DNA of 64,000 bases from Beggiatoa leptomitoformis. Its GTDB lineage: Bacteria; Pseudomonadota; Gammaproteobacteria; Beggiatoales; Beggiatoaceae. Below, in pieces: positions 48,751-58,257 of the stretch. The stretch lies in the NCBI RefSeq assembly GCF_001305575.3, contig NZ_CP012373.2:310001-374000 (forward strand). The letters are read 5' to 3'. A program made the position numbers and the translations under genes. Below the pieces are notes generated by a model that saw nothing but the letters and a program-made list of their open reading frames with translations, ran no database searches and was not told where the DNA came from. Position 1 is the stretch's first letter, and every line of letters starts with the position of its first letter.

Positions 48751-51700
48751 ATGCCTATCCCAAAAACGCCTACTTTCCTTTTAAAAAAAATAGAGGCCTG
48801 TCGCGCTCAGCAAGAAAAAACGTTGAGCTTAAAAGAGGGAGACAAGTTTAACAACTTTCGTCTGCTTCATATTCCGCCTGAAGTTTTTACCCTAACACAC
48901 TTAGAACATTTAGATTTATGTGATAACGCTATTCAAATCGTTCCCGACGAGATTAAACAACTAACCCAGTTAAAACGCTTAGATTTACGCGGTAATCCCT
49001 TAAGTCGAGTTGCAGATATTGCTGGTTTAGTTGTGCATTATGCTGATTTTCAGCGTTTAAATATTCCCGCCAAAAATATTCTTGGTTTAAAACTCACCTT
49101 ATTTTCTTATGACCCGCCCACTGGGATTTTTGCATGTCCGAATTTAATTGCGTTAGAAATTCGTAACCATCGTTTAACCCAAATTCCTGACTGGGTTTTT
49201 AAATTGGTTAATCTGACAGAATTGAATTTAAGTAATAACAAACTACAAAATCTGTCAGGGCTAGAAACGCTGAGGAATCTCTCTACTTTAGATTTGCGTG
49301 ATAACCGATTAACGAGTCTGTTAGGGCTAGAAACGCTGAGGAATCTCTCTGCTTTAGATTTGCGTGGAAACCAATTAACGAGTCTGTCAGGGCTAGAAAC
49401 GCTGGCGAATCTCTCTGCTTTAGATTTGCGTGGAAACCAATTAACGAGTCTGTCAGGGCTAGAAACGCTGGCGAATCTCTCTGCTTTAGATTTGCGTTCT
49501 AACCGATTAACGAGTCTGTCAGGGCTAGAAACGCTGGCGAATCTCTCTACTTTAGATTTAAGTTTTAACCAATTAACGAGTCTGTCAGGGCTAGAAACGC
49601 TGGTGTATCTCTCTTCTTTAGATTTGAGTGGAAACCCATTAACGAGTCTGTCAGGGCTAGAAACGCTGGCGAATCTCTCTACTTTAGATTTAAGTTTTAA
49701 CCAATTAACGAGTCTGTCAGGGCTAGAAACGCTGGCGAATCTCTCTTCTTTACATTTGAGTCATAACAAATTAACGAGTCTGTCAGGGCTAGAAACGCTG
49801 ACGAATCTCTCTGCTTTAGATTTGAGTTTTAACGAATTAACGAGTCTGTCAGGGCTAGAAATGCTGGGGTATCTCTCTTCTTTAGATTTGAGTAGAAACG
49901 ACTTAACGAGTCTGTCAGGGCTAGAAACGCTGGCGAATCTCTCTTCTTTAGATTTGAGTAGAAACGACTTAATAAGTCTGTCAGGGCTAGAAACGCTGGC
50001 GAATCTCTCTTCTTTAGATTTAAGTTATAACCAATTAACGAGTCTGTCAGGGCTAGAAACGCTGGCGAATCTCTCCTTTTTAAATTTGAGTAATAACGAC
50101 TTAACGAGTCTGTCAGGGCTGGAAACGCTGGGGAACCTCTCTACTTTATATTTGAGTGGAAACCAATTAACGAGTTTGTCAGGGCTAGAAACGTTGGGGA
50201 ATCTCTCTTCTTTAAATTTAAGTAGAAACCAATTAACGAGTCTGTCAGGGCTAGAAACGCTGGCGAATCTCTCCTTTTTAAATTTAAGTAGAAACCAATT
50301 AACGAGTCTGTCAGGGCTAGAAACGCTGGCGAATCTCTCCTTTTTAAATTTGAGTAATAACGACTTAACGAGTCTGTCAGGGCTAAAAACGCTGGCGTAT
50401 CTCTCTTCTTTAGATTTAAGTGAAAACCAATTAGCGAGTCTGTCAGGGCTAGAAACGTTGGCGAATCTCTCCTTTTTAAATTTGAGTAATAACGACTTAA
50501 CGAGTCTGTCAGGGCTGGAAACGCTGGCGTATCTCTCTACTTTAGATTTAAGTGAAAACCCATTAACGAGTCTGTCAGGGCTAGAAATGCTGGCGAATCT
50601 CTCTTCTTTATATTTAAGAGATAATCAATTAACGAGTCTGTCAGGGCTAGAAACACTGGCGAATCTCTCTGCTTTAGATTTGCGTTCTAACCAATTAACG
50701 AGTCTGTTAGGGCTAGAAACACTGGCGAATCTCTCTGCTTTAGATTTGCGTTCTAACCAATTAACGAGTCTGTTAGGGCTAGAAACACTGGCGAATCTCT
50801 CTGCTTTAGATTTGCGTTCTAACCAATTAACGAGTCTGTCAGGACTAGAAACGCTGGGGAATCTCTCTTCTTTGGATTTGAGTTATAACCAATTAACGAG
50901 TCTGTCAGGGCTAGGAACGCTGGTGAATCTCTCTGCTTTAAATTTGAGTTATAACCAATTAACGAGTCTGTCAGGGCTAGAAACGCTGGCGAATCTCTCT
51001 ACTTTAGATTTAAGCCACAATCAATCATTACACGAGTTACCTGATAATCTATTTTTTCTACAAAAATTAGAAGCCTTGCAATTAGAAGGTACTGTTCTCA
51101 CTTATCCGCCGATTGAACAATTAGAGTTAGGGCGGGAAGGAGATGCCAACCTTTTTCGTGTTCGTAATTACTTACGTCAATTAGCCCAAGGCGAACAAGA
51201 TTACTTATACGAAGCTAAATTATTGATAGTTGGTGAAGGCGGGGCGGGAAAAACAACGTTAGCCAACAAAATTAAAGATAAAACCTATCAAGTTCCTGAT
51301 AGTCATGTTGGTAGTACAGAAGGCATCGATGTGATGACATGGTACTTTGCTTATAATCAAGAACATCAATATCGTGTCAACATTTGGGATTTTGGTGGGC
51401 AAGAAATTTACCACGCCACGCATCAATTTTTCCTCACTAAACGCGCTTTATACCTATTAGTCGCGGATAATCGCAGAGAAGACACTGATTTTTATTATTG
51501 GCTCAATGTGGTTGAGACACTTAGCGATAGCAGTCCTATTTTATTGATTAAAAATGAAAAAGACGACCGCCAGCGAGAAATTAACGAACCCGCCTTAAAA
51601 GCACAATTTGCGAATTTTAAAGACAGCTACGCCACCAATTTAAAAACTAACAGCAAAGACTTTTCCCGTTTCTTAGAAGGTTTAGAACATCATTTAAAAC

Positions 51701-53175
51701 AACTACGTCATATTGGTATGCCATTGCCTAAAACATGGCTAGATGTCCGTGCAGAATTAGAAAAACTCAGTAAAACTGGAAACTATATTTTCTTACAAGA
51801 GTATTTGGCTATTTGCGAACGGTACGGCTTTAAAAATAGTGGCGATAAATTGCAACTGAGCGAAACCCTGCACGAGTTAGGGGTAATTTTACATTTTCAA
51901 CAAGATCCCCTTCTAAGGAAAACGCTATTTCTCAATCCTGCATGGGCAACCCAAGCGGTTTATCACGTTCTTGATAACAAAACCGTACAAAATAACTATG
52001 GCAAATTTACTAAAGATGATTTAGACCAGATTTGGCACGAATCGCAATATGAGGGGATGCACGATGATTTATTGCAATTAATGCTCAATTTTAAATTATG
52101 TTATCCACTGACTTATTGCCAAAAAACCTACATTGCCCCGCAATTACTCGGCGAAACACAACCCGATTATCAGTTTGATACACAAAACACAGTAACAGTG
52201 TATTACAAAAATTATACATTCATGCCTAAAGGGATGCTAAGCCAATTAATTGTTATTTTACATAAAGTTATTGCTGAAAAACAAACTTTAGTCTGGCGTA
52301 GCGGCGTTGTATTAAAAAAACAAGAAACACAGGCGGAAATAATTGAAAAATATGGAAACCGTGAAATTAGTATCCGCGTTGCGGGCAGAAATCGACGGGA
52401 TTTACTAACCGAAGTAATGCTTGAATTGGATAAGATTCATGAAAGTTATCATAAACATCTAATTTATGAAGTAGAATTACCTTGTAGCTGTGCAGAACCT
52501 TATTATTTTAACTTTAAAACGCTCAAAGACTTTGCGGTTGACCATGCCAAGATTCAATGTCAAAAACGTAGTTGTCGACAAATGCTTGACGCTCGGGATT
52601 TACTTGAGGGGATATTAAACATGAAAGAAGAAACTGGAAAAACAAGTTTTAGCAATATTTCTATTGGTAGTGTGCTTGAGGGGATATTAAACATGAAAGA
52701 AGAAACTGGAAAAACAAGTTTTAGCAATATTTCTATTGGTAGTGTGGCGGGAGATGTGAGTTTTAACCAAGCAGACAGAGATATTGTAAAGAATAACGAT
52801 AACCGCTCGATTAATGTGTCGGGCAATGGCAACGTGGTGGGCGATAATGCAACAATTTATCACACAGAAACCCACAACACGCTAAATCAAGGCATGCAAG
52901 CAGATTTAAAATCTTTGCGCGAAATTCTTTTAAAGATAGAGTTAGGTGAAGACAAAGCCAAAGTTGAGAAACTTTTAACAACGGCTGAAAATGAAGTAAA
53001 AAAACCAGAACCTGATAAAGAAGAAGTCGGTAGTGCATTAGACCGTGTGTTTAAACTGGTGAAGAAAAGCGGAAAATTAATTGGTGCGGTTCGTACTGAT
53101 TTAGTCCCTATCGCAAAAAATGTAGGCGAGTGGCTAGGTGAACATGGCGGAGAACTAAGCGATTTTTTTCAATAA
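48751..53175 (+). CDS. LRR-ROC-COR (bacterial Roco) protein
   Basis: 1474 residues, no signal peptide. Residues about 40-165 are ordinary leucine-rich repeats; about 168-757 hold 26 near-identical 22-residue repeats plus a partial one; at about 828 a Ras-like ROC domain begins with P-loop GEGGAGKTT, then DFGGQE (about 880) and KNEKDD as the base-specificity motif. A COR dimerisation domain follows (about 990-1200), then SCAEPYYFNF with a Cys-rich patch, two copies of a 24-residue segment, a Gly/Asn linker (NVSGNGNVVGDN) and a helical tail. Roco GTPases cycle with dimerisation; LRRs likely bind a partner. Bacterial roles are mostly unknown. It stands alone; an Rpn-like gene follows by 100 bases. 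Confidence 0.93.
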   Translation: MPIPKTPTFLLKKIEACRAQQEKTLSLKEGDKFNNFRLLHIPPEVFTLTHLEHLDLCDNAIQIVPDEIKQLTQLKRLDLRGNPLSRVADIAGLVVHYADFQRLNIPAKNILGLKLTLFSYDPPTGIFACPNLIALEIRNHRLTQIPDWVFKLVNLTELNLSNNKLQNLSGLETLRNLSTLDLRDNRLTSLLGLETLRNLSALDLRGNQLTSLSGLETLANLSALDLRGNQLTSLSGLETLANLSALDLRSNRLTSLSGLETLANLSTLDLSFNQLTSLSGLETLVYLSSLDLSGNPLTSLSGLETLANLSTLDLSFNQLTSLSGLETLANLSSLHLSHNKLTSLSGLETLTNLSALDLSFNELTSLSGLEMLGYLSSLDLSRNDLTSLSGLETLANLSSLDLSRNDLISLSGLETLANLSSLDLSYNQLTSLSGLETLANLSFLNLSNNDLTSLSGLETLGNLSTLYLSGNQLTSLSGLETLGNLSSLNLSRNQLTSLSGLETLANLSFLNLSRNQLTSLSGLETLANLSFLNLSNNDLTSLSGLKTLAYLSSLDLSENQLASLSGLETLANLSFLNLSNNDLTSLSGLETLAYLSTLDLSENPLTSLSGLEMLANLSSLYLRDNQLTSLSGLETLANLSALDLRSNQLTSLLGLETLANLSALDLRSNQLTSLLGLETLANLSALDLRSNQLTSLSGLETLGNLSSLDLSYNQLTSLSGLGTLVNLSALNLSYNQLTSLSGLETLANLSTLDLSHNQSLHELPDNLFFLQKLEALQLEGTVLTYPPIEQLELGREGDANLFRVRNYLRQLAQGEQDYLYEAKLLIVGEGGAGKTTLANKIKDKTYQVPDSHVGSTEGIDVMTWYFAYNQEHQYRVNIWDFGGQEIYHATHQFFLTKRALYLLVADNRREDTDFYYWLNVVETLSDSSPILLIKNEKDDRQREINEPALKAQFANFKDSYATNLKTNSKDFSRFLEGLEHHLKQLRHIGMPLPKTWLDVRAELEKLSKTGNYIFLQEYLAICERYGFKNSGDKLQLSETLHELGVILHFQQDPLLRKTLFLNPAWATQAVYHVLDNKTVQNNYGKFTKDDLDQIWHESQYEGMHDDLLQLMLNFKLCYPLTYCQKTYIAPQLLGETQPDYQFDTQNTVTVYYKNYTFMPKGMLSQLIVILHKVIAEKQTLVWRSGVVLKKQETQAEIIEKYGNREISIRVAGRNRRDLLTEVMLELDKIHESYHKHLIYEVELPCSCAEPYYFNFKTLKDFAVDHAKIQCQKRSCRQMLDARDLLEGILNMKEETGKTSFSNISIGSVLEGILNMKEETGKTSFSNISIGSVAGDVSFNQADRDIVKNNDNRSINVSGNGNVVGDNATIYHTETHNTLNQGMQADLKSLREILLKIELGEDKAKVEKLLTTAENEVKKPEPDKEEVGSALDRVFKLVKKSGKLIGAVRTDLVPIAKNVGEWLGEHGGELSDFFQ
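49252..51019 (+). repeat. 66-bp tandem repeats coding 22-residue LRRs
   Basis: 26 complete units (49252-50967) and a partial 27th, each coding LSGLETLxNLSxLDLxxNxL-TS. Most units differ from the consensus by a handful of bases, and runs such as units 22-24 are almost identical. Variation is concentrated at the L-D-L-x-x-N positions that form the exposed face. Such an array should change length by slippage or recombination. Confidence 0.95.
52603..52746 (+). repeat. Exact 72-bp tandem duplication in the LRR-ROC gene
   Basis: 52603-52674 and 52675-52746 are identical and code twice for LEGILNMKEETGKTSFSNIS plus IGSV. In frame, so the protein gains 24 residues. Identity at every base means the duplication is very recent. 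Confidence 0.93.
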
Positions 53176-53189
53176 ATCAAACAATTCAG

Positions 53190-53221
53190 CTCTTATAGAC
53201 TCTATTTAAAGTCTATAAGAG
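53190..53221. terminator. Hairpin after the LRR-ROC gene
   Basis: A perfect 12-pair stem CTCTTATAGACT / AGTCTATAAGAG with an eight-base loop, 14 bases after the stop and extended imperfectly by AGCT and AATT arms. No T-run follows, so termination is uncertain. Confidence 0.5.
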
Positions 53222-53276
53222 AAAGCTAATTGTTTAATAAAACAGATAGTCTGTTCAATCCTAAAGTACAGATAAA

Positions 53277-54300
53277 ATGCCAACACTACACGACAAAGGT
53301 TATAAAAGACTCTTCTCCAATAAAGTCTTCTTTCGCCAACTCCTAGAATCCTTCGTCCCTGAACCTTGGGTACAACACATTGATTTCGACACCTGTGAAC
53401 GCCTTGAAAAATCTTTCATTACTGACCACTACAAAGAAACTGAAAGTGACTTAATTTATAAAGTTAAATTCAAACAACAAGAAGCCTATATTTATGTCCT
53501 GTTAGAATTCCAATCCTCCGTCGTTTGGTTTATGGCTCTCCGTGTTCTACACTACGTCTGTAGCTTCTGGTTAGATTTCGCAGAAACTCGCCCTAAACAG
53601 AAAAAACTCCCGCCCATTTTTCCTATCGTCCTTTACAGTGGCGATAAACGCTGGACTGCCGCCGAGAATCTGCATGATATTCTGGAACATCCGCACTTAT
53701 TAAAAGCCTATACTCCAGAATTCCGCTATTTTAAAATTGCTGAAAATGAATATTCGCAACTTAGTTTCAACCCTATTTCTCGCAGAAACCTATCCGACAG
53801 ATATGGCACTACTCAAAGAACAAGTTCTAAACTTATTTGAGGAGAAAACAGACAAAGAAGCGGCTTCATTATTTCTCAACTGGTTTGTACAATTAGTTGT
53901 ACACAACCGACGTAATTTAGAAGATTATCAAGTATTAGAAACCATCTATCATGACAAGTTAGAGGCAAAAACCATGTTAGAACACGCAATGGATAAAGAA
54001 CGACAACAGGCTTTTGTGTTGGGAAAAATAGAGGGAATTGAGGAGGGTATCTTAAAAGGTAAGATGGAAGGTAAAATAGAAGGCAAGATGGAGGGTAAAA
54101 TAGAGGGCAAGATGGAAGGTAAAATGGAAGGCAAAGCAGAACTGTTAATAACTCTATTAGAAGCACATTATGGTCAATTAACAGATATGCAAAGAGCCAG
54201 ACTGTTACAGCTCAGTGATGAAAGATTAACCTACTTATCACTAAAATTGTTTCAGACAACCTCTCTAGCGGAATTTTGGCAGGAAGTGGAAGTACATTAA
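53277..54300 (+). pseudogene. Rpn-family recombination-promoting nuclease, frameshifted
   Basis: Two overlapping frames make one gene. Frame 1 (53277-53840) starts HDKGYKRLFSNKVFFRQLLESFV and includes the PD-(D/E)xK nuclease core (ESDLIYKV, YVLLEFQSSV); family similarity stops at KIAENEYSQ near 53755. Frame 2 carries the expected continuation RNLVSTLFLAETYPTDMALL to the end at 54300. Around the joint several expected codons are missing, so a small deletion shifted the frame. The C-terminus has a run of (K/M)EGK repeats (about 54055-54135), which often varies in this family. Rpn/YhgA proteins are DNA nucleases related to transposases. Intact length would be about 340 residues. Confidence 0.85.
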
Positions 54301-54404
54301 TTACTGGTTATAAGTATATTATCAACAGATAGGCGCATGGTTAAGTGAATGTAACGAAAAGGCAATTGCGTTTTTTCATAAATCAAACAATTCTACTCTT
54401 CAAT

Positions 54405-54438
54405 ATCGGATGTGATTCACAGACTCACCACATCCGAT
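54405..54438. terminator. Hairpin between rpn pseudogene and kdsB
   Basis: A ten-pair stem ATCGGATGTG / CACATCCGAT with a 14-base loop, between convergent genes. No T-run. It is preceded by ATAAATCAAACAATTC (54378-54393), which also precedes the hairpin after the LRR-ROC gene (53172-53187). Confidence 0.45.
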
Positions 54439-54447
54439 AAATGACCT

Positions 54448-55209
54448 TTATTTTCTATTCGTAAAAAACAAGCGTACTTTTTGCAAATCTTCCTCAGTAT
54501 CCACACCAATACCGATTGAACACAACGCCTGTGTTACACAAATTTTTCCGCCATTAAACAAAACCCGCAACTGTTCCAATGCTTCCACCTGTTCTAACGC
54601 ACATACAGGCAACTGTGTGTAATCTTGTAAATAAGCGGCACGATAAGCATAAATTCCAATATGACGATAATAATGCGCAGTAATTGGAACGGCTGAATTA
54701 AGCGGAAATCCATCGCGCCAAAACGGAATCGGCGCACGACTAAAATATAAAGCAAAATTTTGTTTATCTAACACTACTTTAACAATATTTGGATTAAACA
54801 CGCTCGCCCATTCAGTTATCGATTCGCAAGCCGTTGCCATGTTTGCAATAGGTTGATTGATTAACGTTTCAGCCACTTGACGAATTAAACTGGCAGGCAA
54901 TAGCGGCTCGTCTCCCTGCACATTTACCAATACGTCTTCCCCCACCAATCCCAACAACCGCGCGGCCTCTGCCACACGATCTGTGCCTGACTGATGCGTA
55001 TTTGCAGTCATACACACAGTCGCGCCGAAAGCATGGGCAACATCCGCTATACGTGCATCATCTGTTGCAATCACAACCCGTGCTGCGCCGCTTTGTAACG
55101 CATTTTGATAGACGTACCAAATCATCGGTTTCCCTGCAATATCAGCTAGGGCTTTCGCAGGTAAGCGTGAGGAGGCATAACGCGCGGGGATAATGACAGA
55201 AAAAGACAT
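54448..55209 (-). CDS. kdsB: CMP-KDO synthetase (3-deoxy-manno-octulosonate cytidylyltransferase)
   Basis: 253 residues from ATG 55209 (SFSVIIPARYASSRLPAKAL, as in E. coli); GTG 55221, adjoining the pdxH stop, is the alternative. Activates KDO as CMP-KDO for lipopolysaccharide core synthesis. Nucleotide-binding motif at the N-terminus, VNVQGDEPLLP and HIGIYAYRAAYL are family features. Second gene of a pdxH-kdsB pair on the minus strand. Confidence 0.95.
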   Translation of the reverse strand: MSFSVIIPARYASSRLPAKALADIAGKPMIWYVYQNALQSGAARVVIATDDARIADVAHAFGATVCMTANTHQSGTDRVAEAARLLGLVGEDVLVNVQGDEPLLPASLIRQVAETLINQPIANMATACESITEWASVFNPNIVKVVLDKQNFALYFSRAPIPFWRDGFPLNSAVPITAHYYRHIGIYAYRAAYLQDYTQLPVCALEQVEALEQLRVLFNGGKICVTQALCSIGIGVDTEEDLQKVRLFFTNRK

Positions 55210-55221
55210 ATTTTTACTCAC

Positions 55222-55836
55222 CTAAGGCGAAAGCCGAACAATTTGCCATGTGCCATCAACTAATTGTGTGTATTTAAATCTATCGTGCAACCGACTAGGG
55301 CGTTGTTGCCAAAACTCCATACGCAATGGCTTTACACGATATCCCCCCCAATGTGGCGGGCGTGGTGGGTCTTGCTCTTGATACAGTGCGTTTAAGGCGG
55401 CAACCCGCTCATCTAACCACTCACGATTAGGGATTTCTTGACTCTGCTTAGATGCCCATGCACCAATCCGACTAAGCAGGGGACGAGAATGATAATAAAC
55501 ATCTGATTCATCATCAGAAACTTTTTCGACAATACCCATAATATTAACTTGTCGTTCTAAATTTGCCCAATAAAACAATAGAGTAGCACGCGGATTTGCT
55601 TCTAATTGCAATGCTTTAGGACTTTCATAATTAGTGAAAAAAACAAATCCTTGTTCATCAAAGCCTTTTAATAAAATCGTCCGTGCATAAGGAATTGCAT
55701 CAGTTGTCGCTGTGACAACAGTCATTGCATTAGGATTAATCGGATGTGCTTGTTCTGCATCCTTAAACCATAACCCAAACTGGGTATAAGGATTCGGGTG
55801 CATATCACTTTTGCGTAAACCCTCTGAGGTACTCAT
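55222..55836 (-). CDS. pdxH: Pyridoxamine 5'-phosphate oxidase
   Basis: 204 residues. FMN enzyme that makes pyridoxal 5'-phosphate from pyridoxine or pyridoxamine phosphate. FMN- and substrate-binding stretches PYARTILLKGFDEQGFVFFTN and LERQVNIMGIVEKV are present, and the C-terminal signature RMEFWQQRPSRLHDR is intact. ATG 55836. kdsB follows without a gap. Confidence 0.95.
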   Translation of the reverse strand: MSTSEGLRKSDMHPNPYTQFGLWFKDAEQAHPINPNAMTVVTATTDAIPYARTILLKGFDEQGFVFFTNYESPKALQLEANPRATLLFYWANLERQVNIMGIVEKVSDDESDVYYHSRPLLSRIGAWASKQSQEIPNREWLDERVAALNALYQEQDPPRPPHWGGYRVKPLRMEFWQQRPSRLHDRFKYTQLVDGTWQIVRLSP

Positions 55837-56111
55837 AGATACTTATTGCCTTTGTGGTAAAAATTTTATGTTGATTATATTGCGCATTGATTTATTTTCC
55901 AATTTATAAAAAATACATTTTAAATCAAAAAAATAGCGCGACTTATTTGATTGGATTTAGAAAAATCATTAACGAATAAATGTAATTCTCTCATAAGAAA
56001 ATGTCTGCGTGATTATAAATACTTTTCTCCTAGCTCCTTATTCAGGTATGGTGTTTGCTTAATTACGCTAAAAACTGTCATAGAATCTACATCGCCTGTC
56101 AGGAAACCAAT

Positions 56112-57080
56112 ATGTCAAAATTCATTCGATATTTATTTTTTACTGCATTGATAATCATGCCGTTTATGAGTTATGCGGAAAATAATGCTACAAAAAAAAT
56201 CTTGTACATTGATTCCTATTATGAAGGATATGAATGGAGTGATGGGGTTGTCAACGGCGTTCGTAATGTGTTGGCAAAAAAGATGCCTACGGCAACTTTA
56301 AAAACGATTTATATGGATTCCAATCGACACAGTGAATTAGATTTAATTCAAGCAGTTGTTGCTAAGATACGCGATGAAATTACGAATTTCCAGCCAGATG
56401 TTGTTATTGCCTGTGATGACAGTGCAATGAAAAACGTGGTTATGCCTTATTATAAGAATACTTCTTTACCTATTGTTTTTTGTGGTATTAATTGGGATGC
56501 CAGTATCTATGGTTTACCCTATCAAAATACAACAGGAATGGTTGAGGTTTCCTTAATTCCTCAAATTGTTGCCCATTTGGAACAATACGCAAAAGGGAAA
56601 AAATTGGGGATTTTAGCTGAAGAAACAATTTCCTCACAAAAAAACATAGACCAATACAAAAAAATGTTTCATATACAATATGATAAAGTTTACAAAGTAA
56701 GCACAATTGGTGAATGGAAAGAAAAGTTTCTTCAGTTACAAGATGAAGTTGACATGATACTTATGACAAACATGAGTAATGTCCGTGGTTGGAATGAGAC
56801 TGAAGTTGCGGATTTTGTTTATCAAAATATAAAAATTCCATTGGGGACAGATGTGACATGGAATATTCCTTACAGTTTGGTAGCCATTGGTAAAATTCCT
56901 GAGGAACAAGGTGAGTGGGCTGCGGAAACCGCTTTGAAAATCCTTGCGGGGGAAAAACCATCAGAAATCCCCATTACGCAAAATAAACAGGGTCAATTGC
57001 ATATTAATTTGAAATTGGGCAATAAGTTAAAAATTGCGTTTAATCCCGCGTTATTAAAAGTGGCTGAACTTTTCCGTTAG
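56112..57080 (+). CDS. Periplasmic ABC-type substrate-binding protein (paralogue 1)
   Basis: 322 residues from ATG 56112, with AGGAAA before it and a signal peptide ending MSYAEN; the longer frame from 56055 has neither. Two-lobed binding-protein fold of the PF04392-like group: KILYIDSYYEGYEWSDGVV, PDVVIACDDSAMKNVV, LPIVFCGINWDASIYGLPY, EEQGEWAAETALKILAGEKP and the conserved end LKLGNKLKIAFNPALLK. The first of three tandem paralogues that precede a sensor kinase. No permease or ATPase is near. Ligand unknown; members of the wider family bind amino acids or other small organics. Confidence 0.85.
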   Translation: MSKFIRYLFFTALIIMPFMSYAENNATKKILYIDSYYEGYEWSDGVVNGVRNVLAKKMPTATLKTIYMDSNRHSELDLIQAVVAKIRDEITNFQPDVVIACDDSAMKNVVMPYYKNTSLPIVFCGINWDASIYGLPYQNTTGMVEVSLIPQIVAHLEQYAKGKKLGILAEETISSQKNIDQYKKMFHIQYDKVYKVSTIGEWKEKFLQLQDEVDMILMTNMSNVRGWNETEVADFVYQNIKIPLGTDVTWNIPYSLVAIGKIPEEQGEWAAETALKILAGEKPSEIPITQNKQGQLHINLKLGNKLKIAFNPALLKVAELFR

Positions 57081-57160
57081 TTATAAGCCTTACTTTTTAA
57101 AATTACACAAGATAATGGATGGATATTTATCTTTTTCATTGGACATTGTATGGAGCAGGT

Positions 57161-58126
57161 ATGCTAAAAATTTTACTGAAGGCAATAGTTATTTGCTTGA
57201 TAATAATACCTATTATTGGTCAGGCGACAGAAGAAGTTGGTAAGAAAATTTTATTTGTTGATTCTTACAATAAGGACTTTGAATGGAGTAATGGTATTTT
57301 ACAGGGGATTCAACAGACATTAGCGGCTCAAGCCCCAACGGTTACGCTGCATACTTTCCACATGGACACGAAACAGCATCCTGATGAAAGCTCCATTTTA
57401 GCAGCTGTTAACAATGCACGTGCAGAAATTGACCGTTTTAAACCTGATGTTGTTATCACTTGTGACGATAACGCAGTTAAATATTTGCTAGTTCCTTACT
57501 ATAAAGATGTTGATTTACCCGTTGTTTTTTGTGGTGTGAATTGGGATGCCAGTATTTACGGACTACCTTATCGTAACGCAACGGGCATGTTGGAAATCTC
57601 TTTAATGGGCGAAATCGTTCAACACCTCAAACAATACGCTAAAGGTGATAAAATTGGTTATTTAGCGGAAGACGCAACTTCTCGTAAGAATACGAAATAC
57701 ACAGAGAAACTGTTCAATATTCATTATAATAAAGTTTATTTTGTTAAATCAGTTGAAGAATTTAAGGAAAAATTTATTCAACTACAAACAGAAGTTGATA
57801 TGCTGATTATTGATAATATCAATAATCTAAAGGGTTTAAACAAGGATGAGTTAAGCACATTTGTCGTGGAAAATATTAAAATCCCCTCTGGTACGGATTT
57901 AGTATGGAATGCCGATTATTGTTTAATTGTACTGGGTAAAATTCCTGAAGAGCAAGGGGAATGGGCGACAGAAACCGCATTAAAAATCCTTGCGGGGGCA
58001 AAGCCATCAGATATTCCTATTGTGCAAAATAAACGTGGCAAATTGTATATTAATTTAAAACTGGGCAATAAACTGCATATTCCCTTCAGCCCTGCATTGT
58101 TAAAAATGGCCGAGATAATTAAGTAA
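57161..58126 (+). CDS. Periplasmic ABC-type substrate-binding protein (paralogue 2)
   Basis: 321 residues from ATG 57161 (GGAG ten bases before; signal peptide LLKAIVICLIIIPIIGQATE). Same architecture as its neighbours: KILFVDSYNKDFEWSNGIL, PDVVITCDDNAVKYLLVPYY, LPVVFCGVNWDASIYGLPY. By eye it is closer to paralogue 3 than to 1, sharing DIPIVQNKRGKLYINLKLGN. The spacer after paralogue 1 is 80 bases, without a terminator. Confidence 0.85.
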   Translation: MLKILLKAIVICLIIIPIIGQATEEVGKKILFVDSYNKDFEWSNGILQGIQQTLAAQAPTVTLHTFHMDTKQHPDESSILAAVNNARAEIDRFKPDVVITCDDNAVKYLLVPYYKDVDLPVVFCGVNWDASIYGLPYRNATGMLEISLMGEIVQHLKQYAKGDKIGYLAEDATSRKNTKYTEKLFNIHYNKVYFVKSVEEFKEKFIQLQTEVDMLIIDNINNLKGLNKDELSTFVVENIKIPSGTDLVWNADYCLIVLGKIPEEQGEWATETALKILAGAKPSDIPIVQNKRGKLYINLKLGNKLHIPFSPALLKMAEIIK

Positions 58127-58257
58127 AAATCAAACAGCTAAACAGAAGTAACTAGAAACCGTCATTTTTTAAGGGTTATTCACAAATAAAGCTTATAATT
58201 AAACACTCAATCTGCAATTAGTCACTTGTTTTTACCAAGATGCAAAGTGGAGGGAGT

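Noticed and set aside
49252-51019. Regular 66-bp repeats resembling a CRISPR array
   Set aside because: The repeats are contiguous without unique spacers, in one long frame, and code for leucine-rich repeats.
53876-54166. Minus-strand frames rich in Pro/Ser/Leu repeats
   Set aside because: They are the antisense of the (K/M)EGK repeat tract of the Rpn gene.
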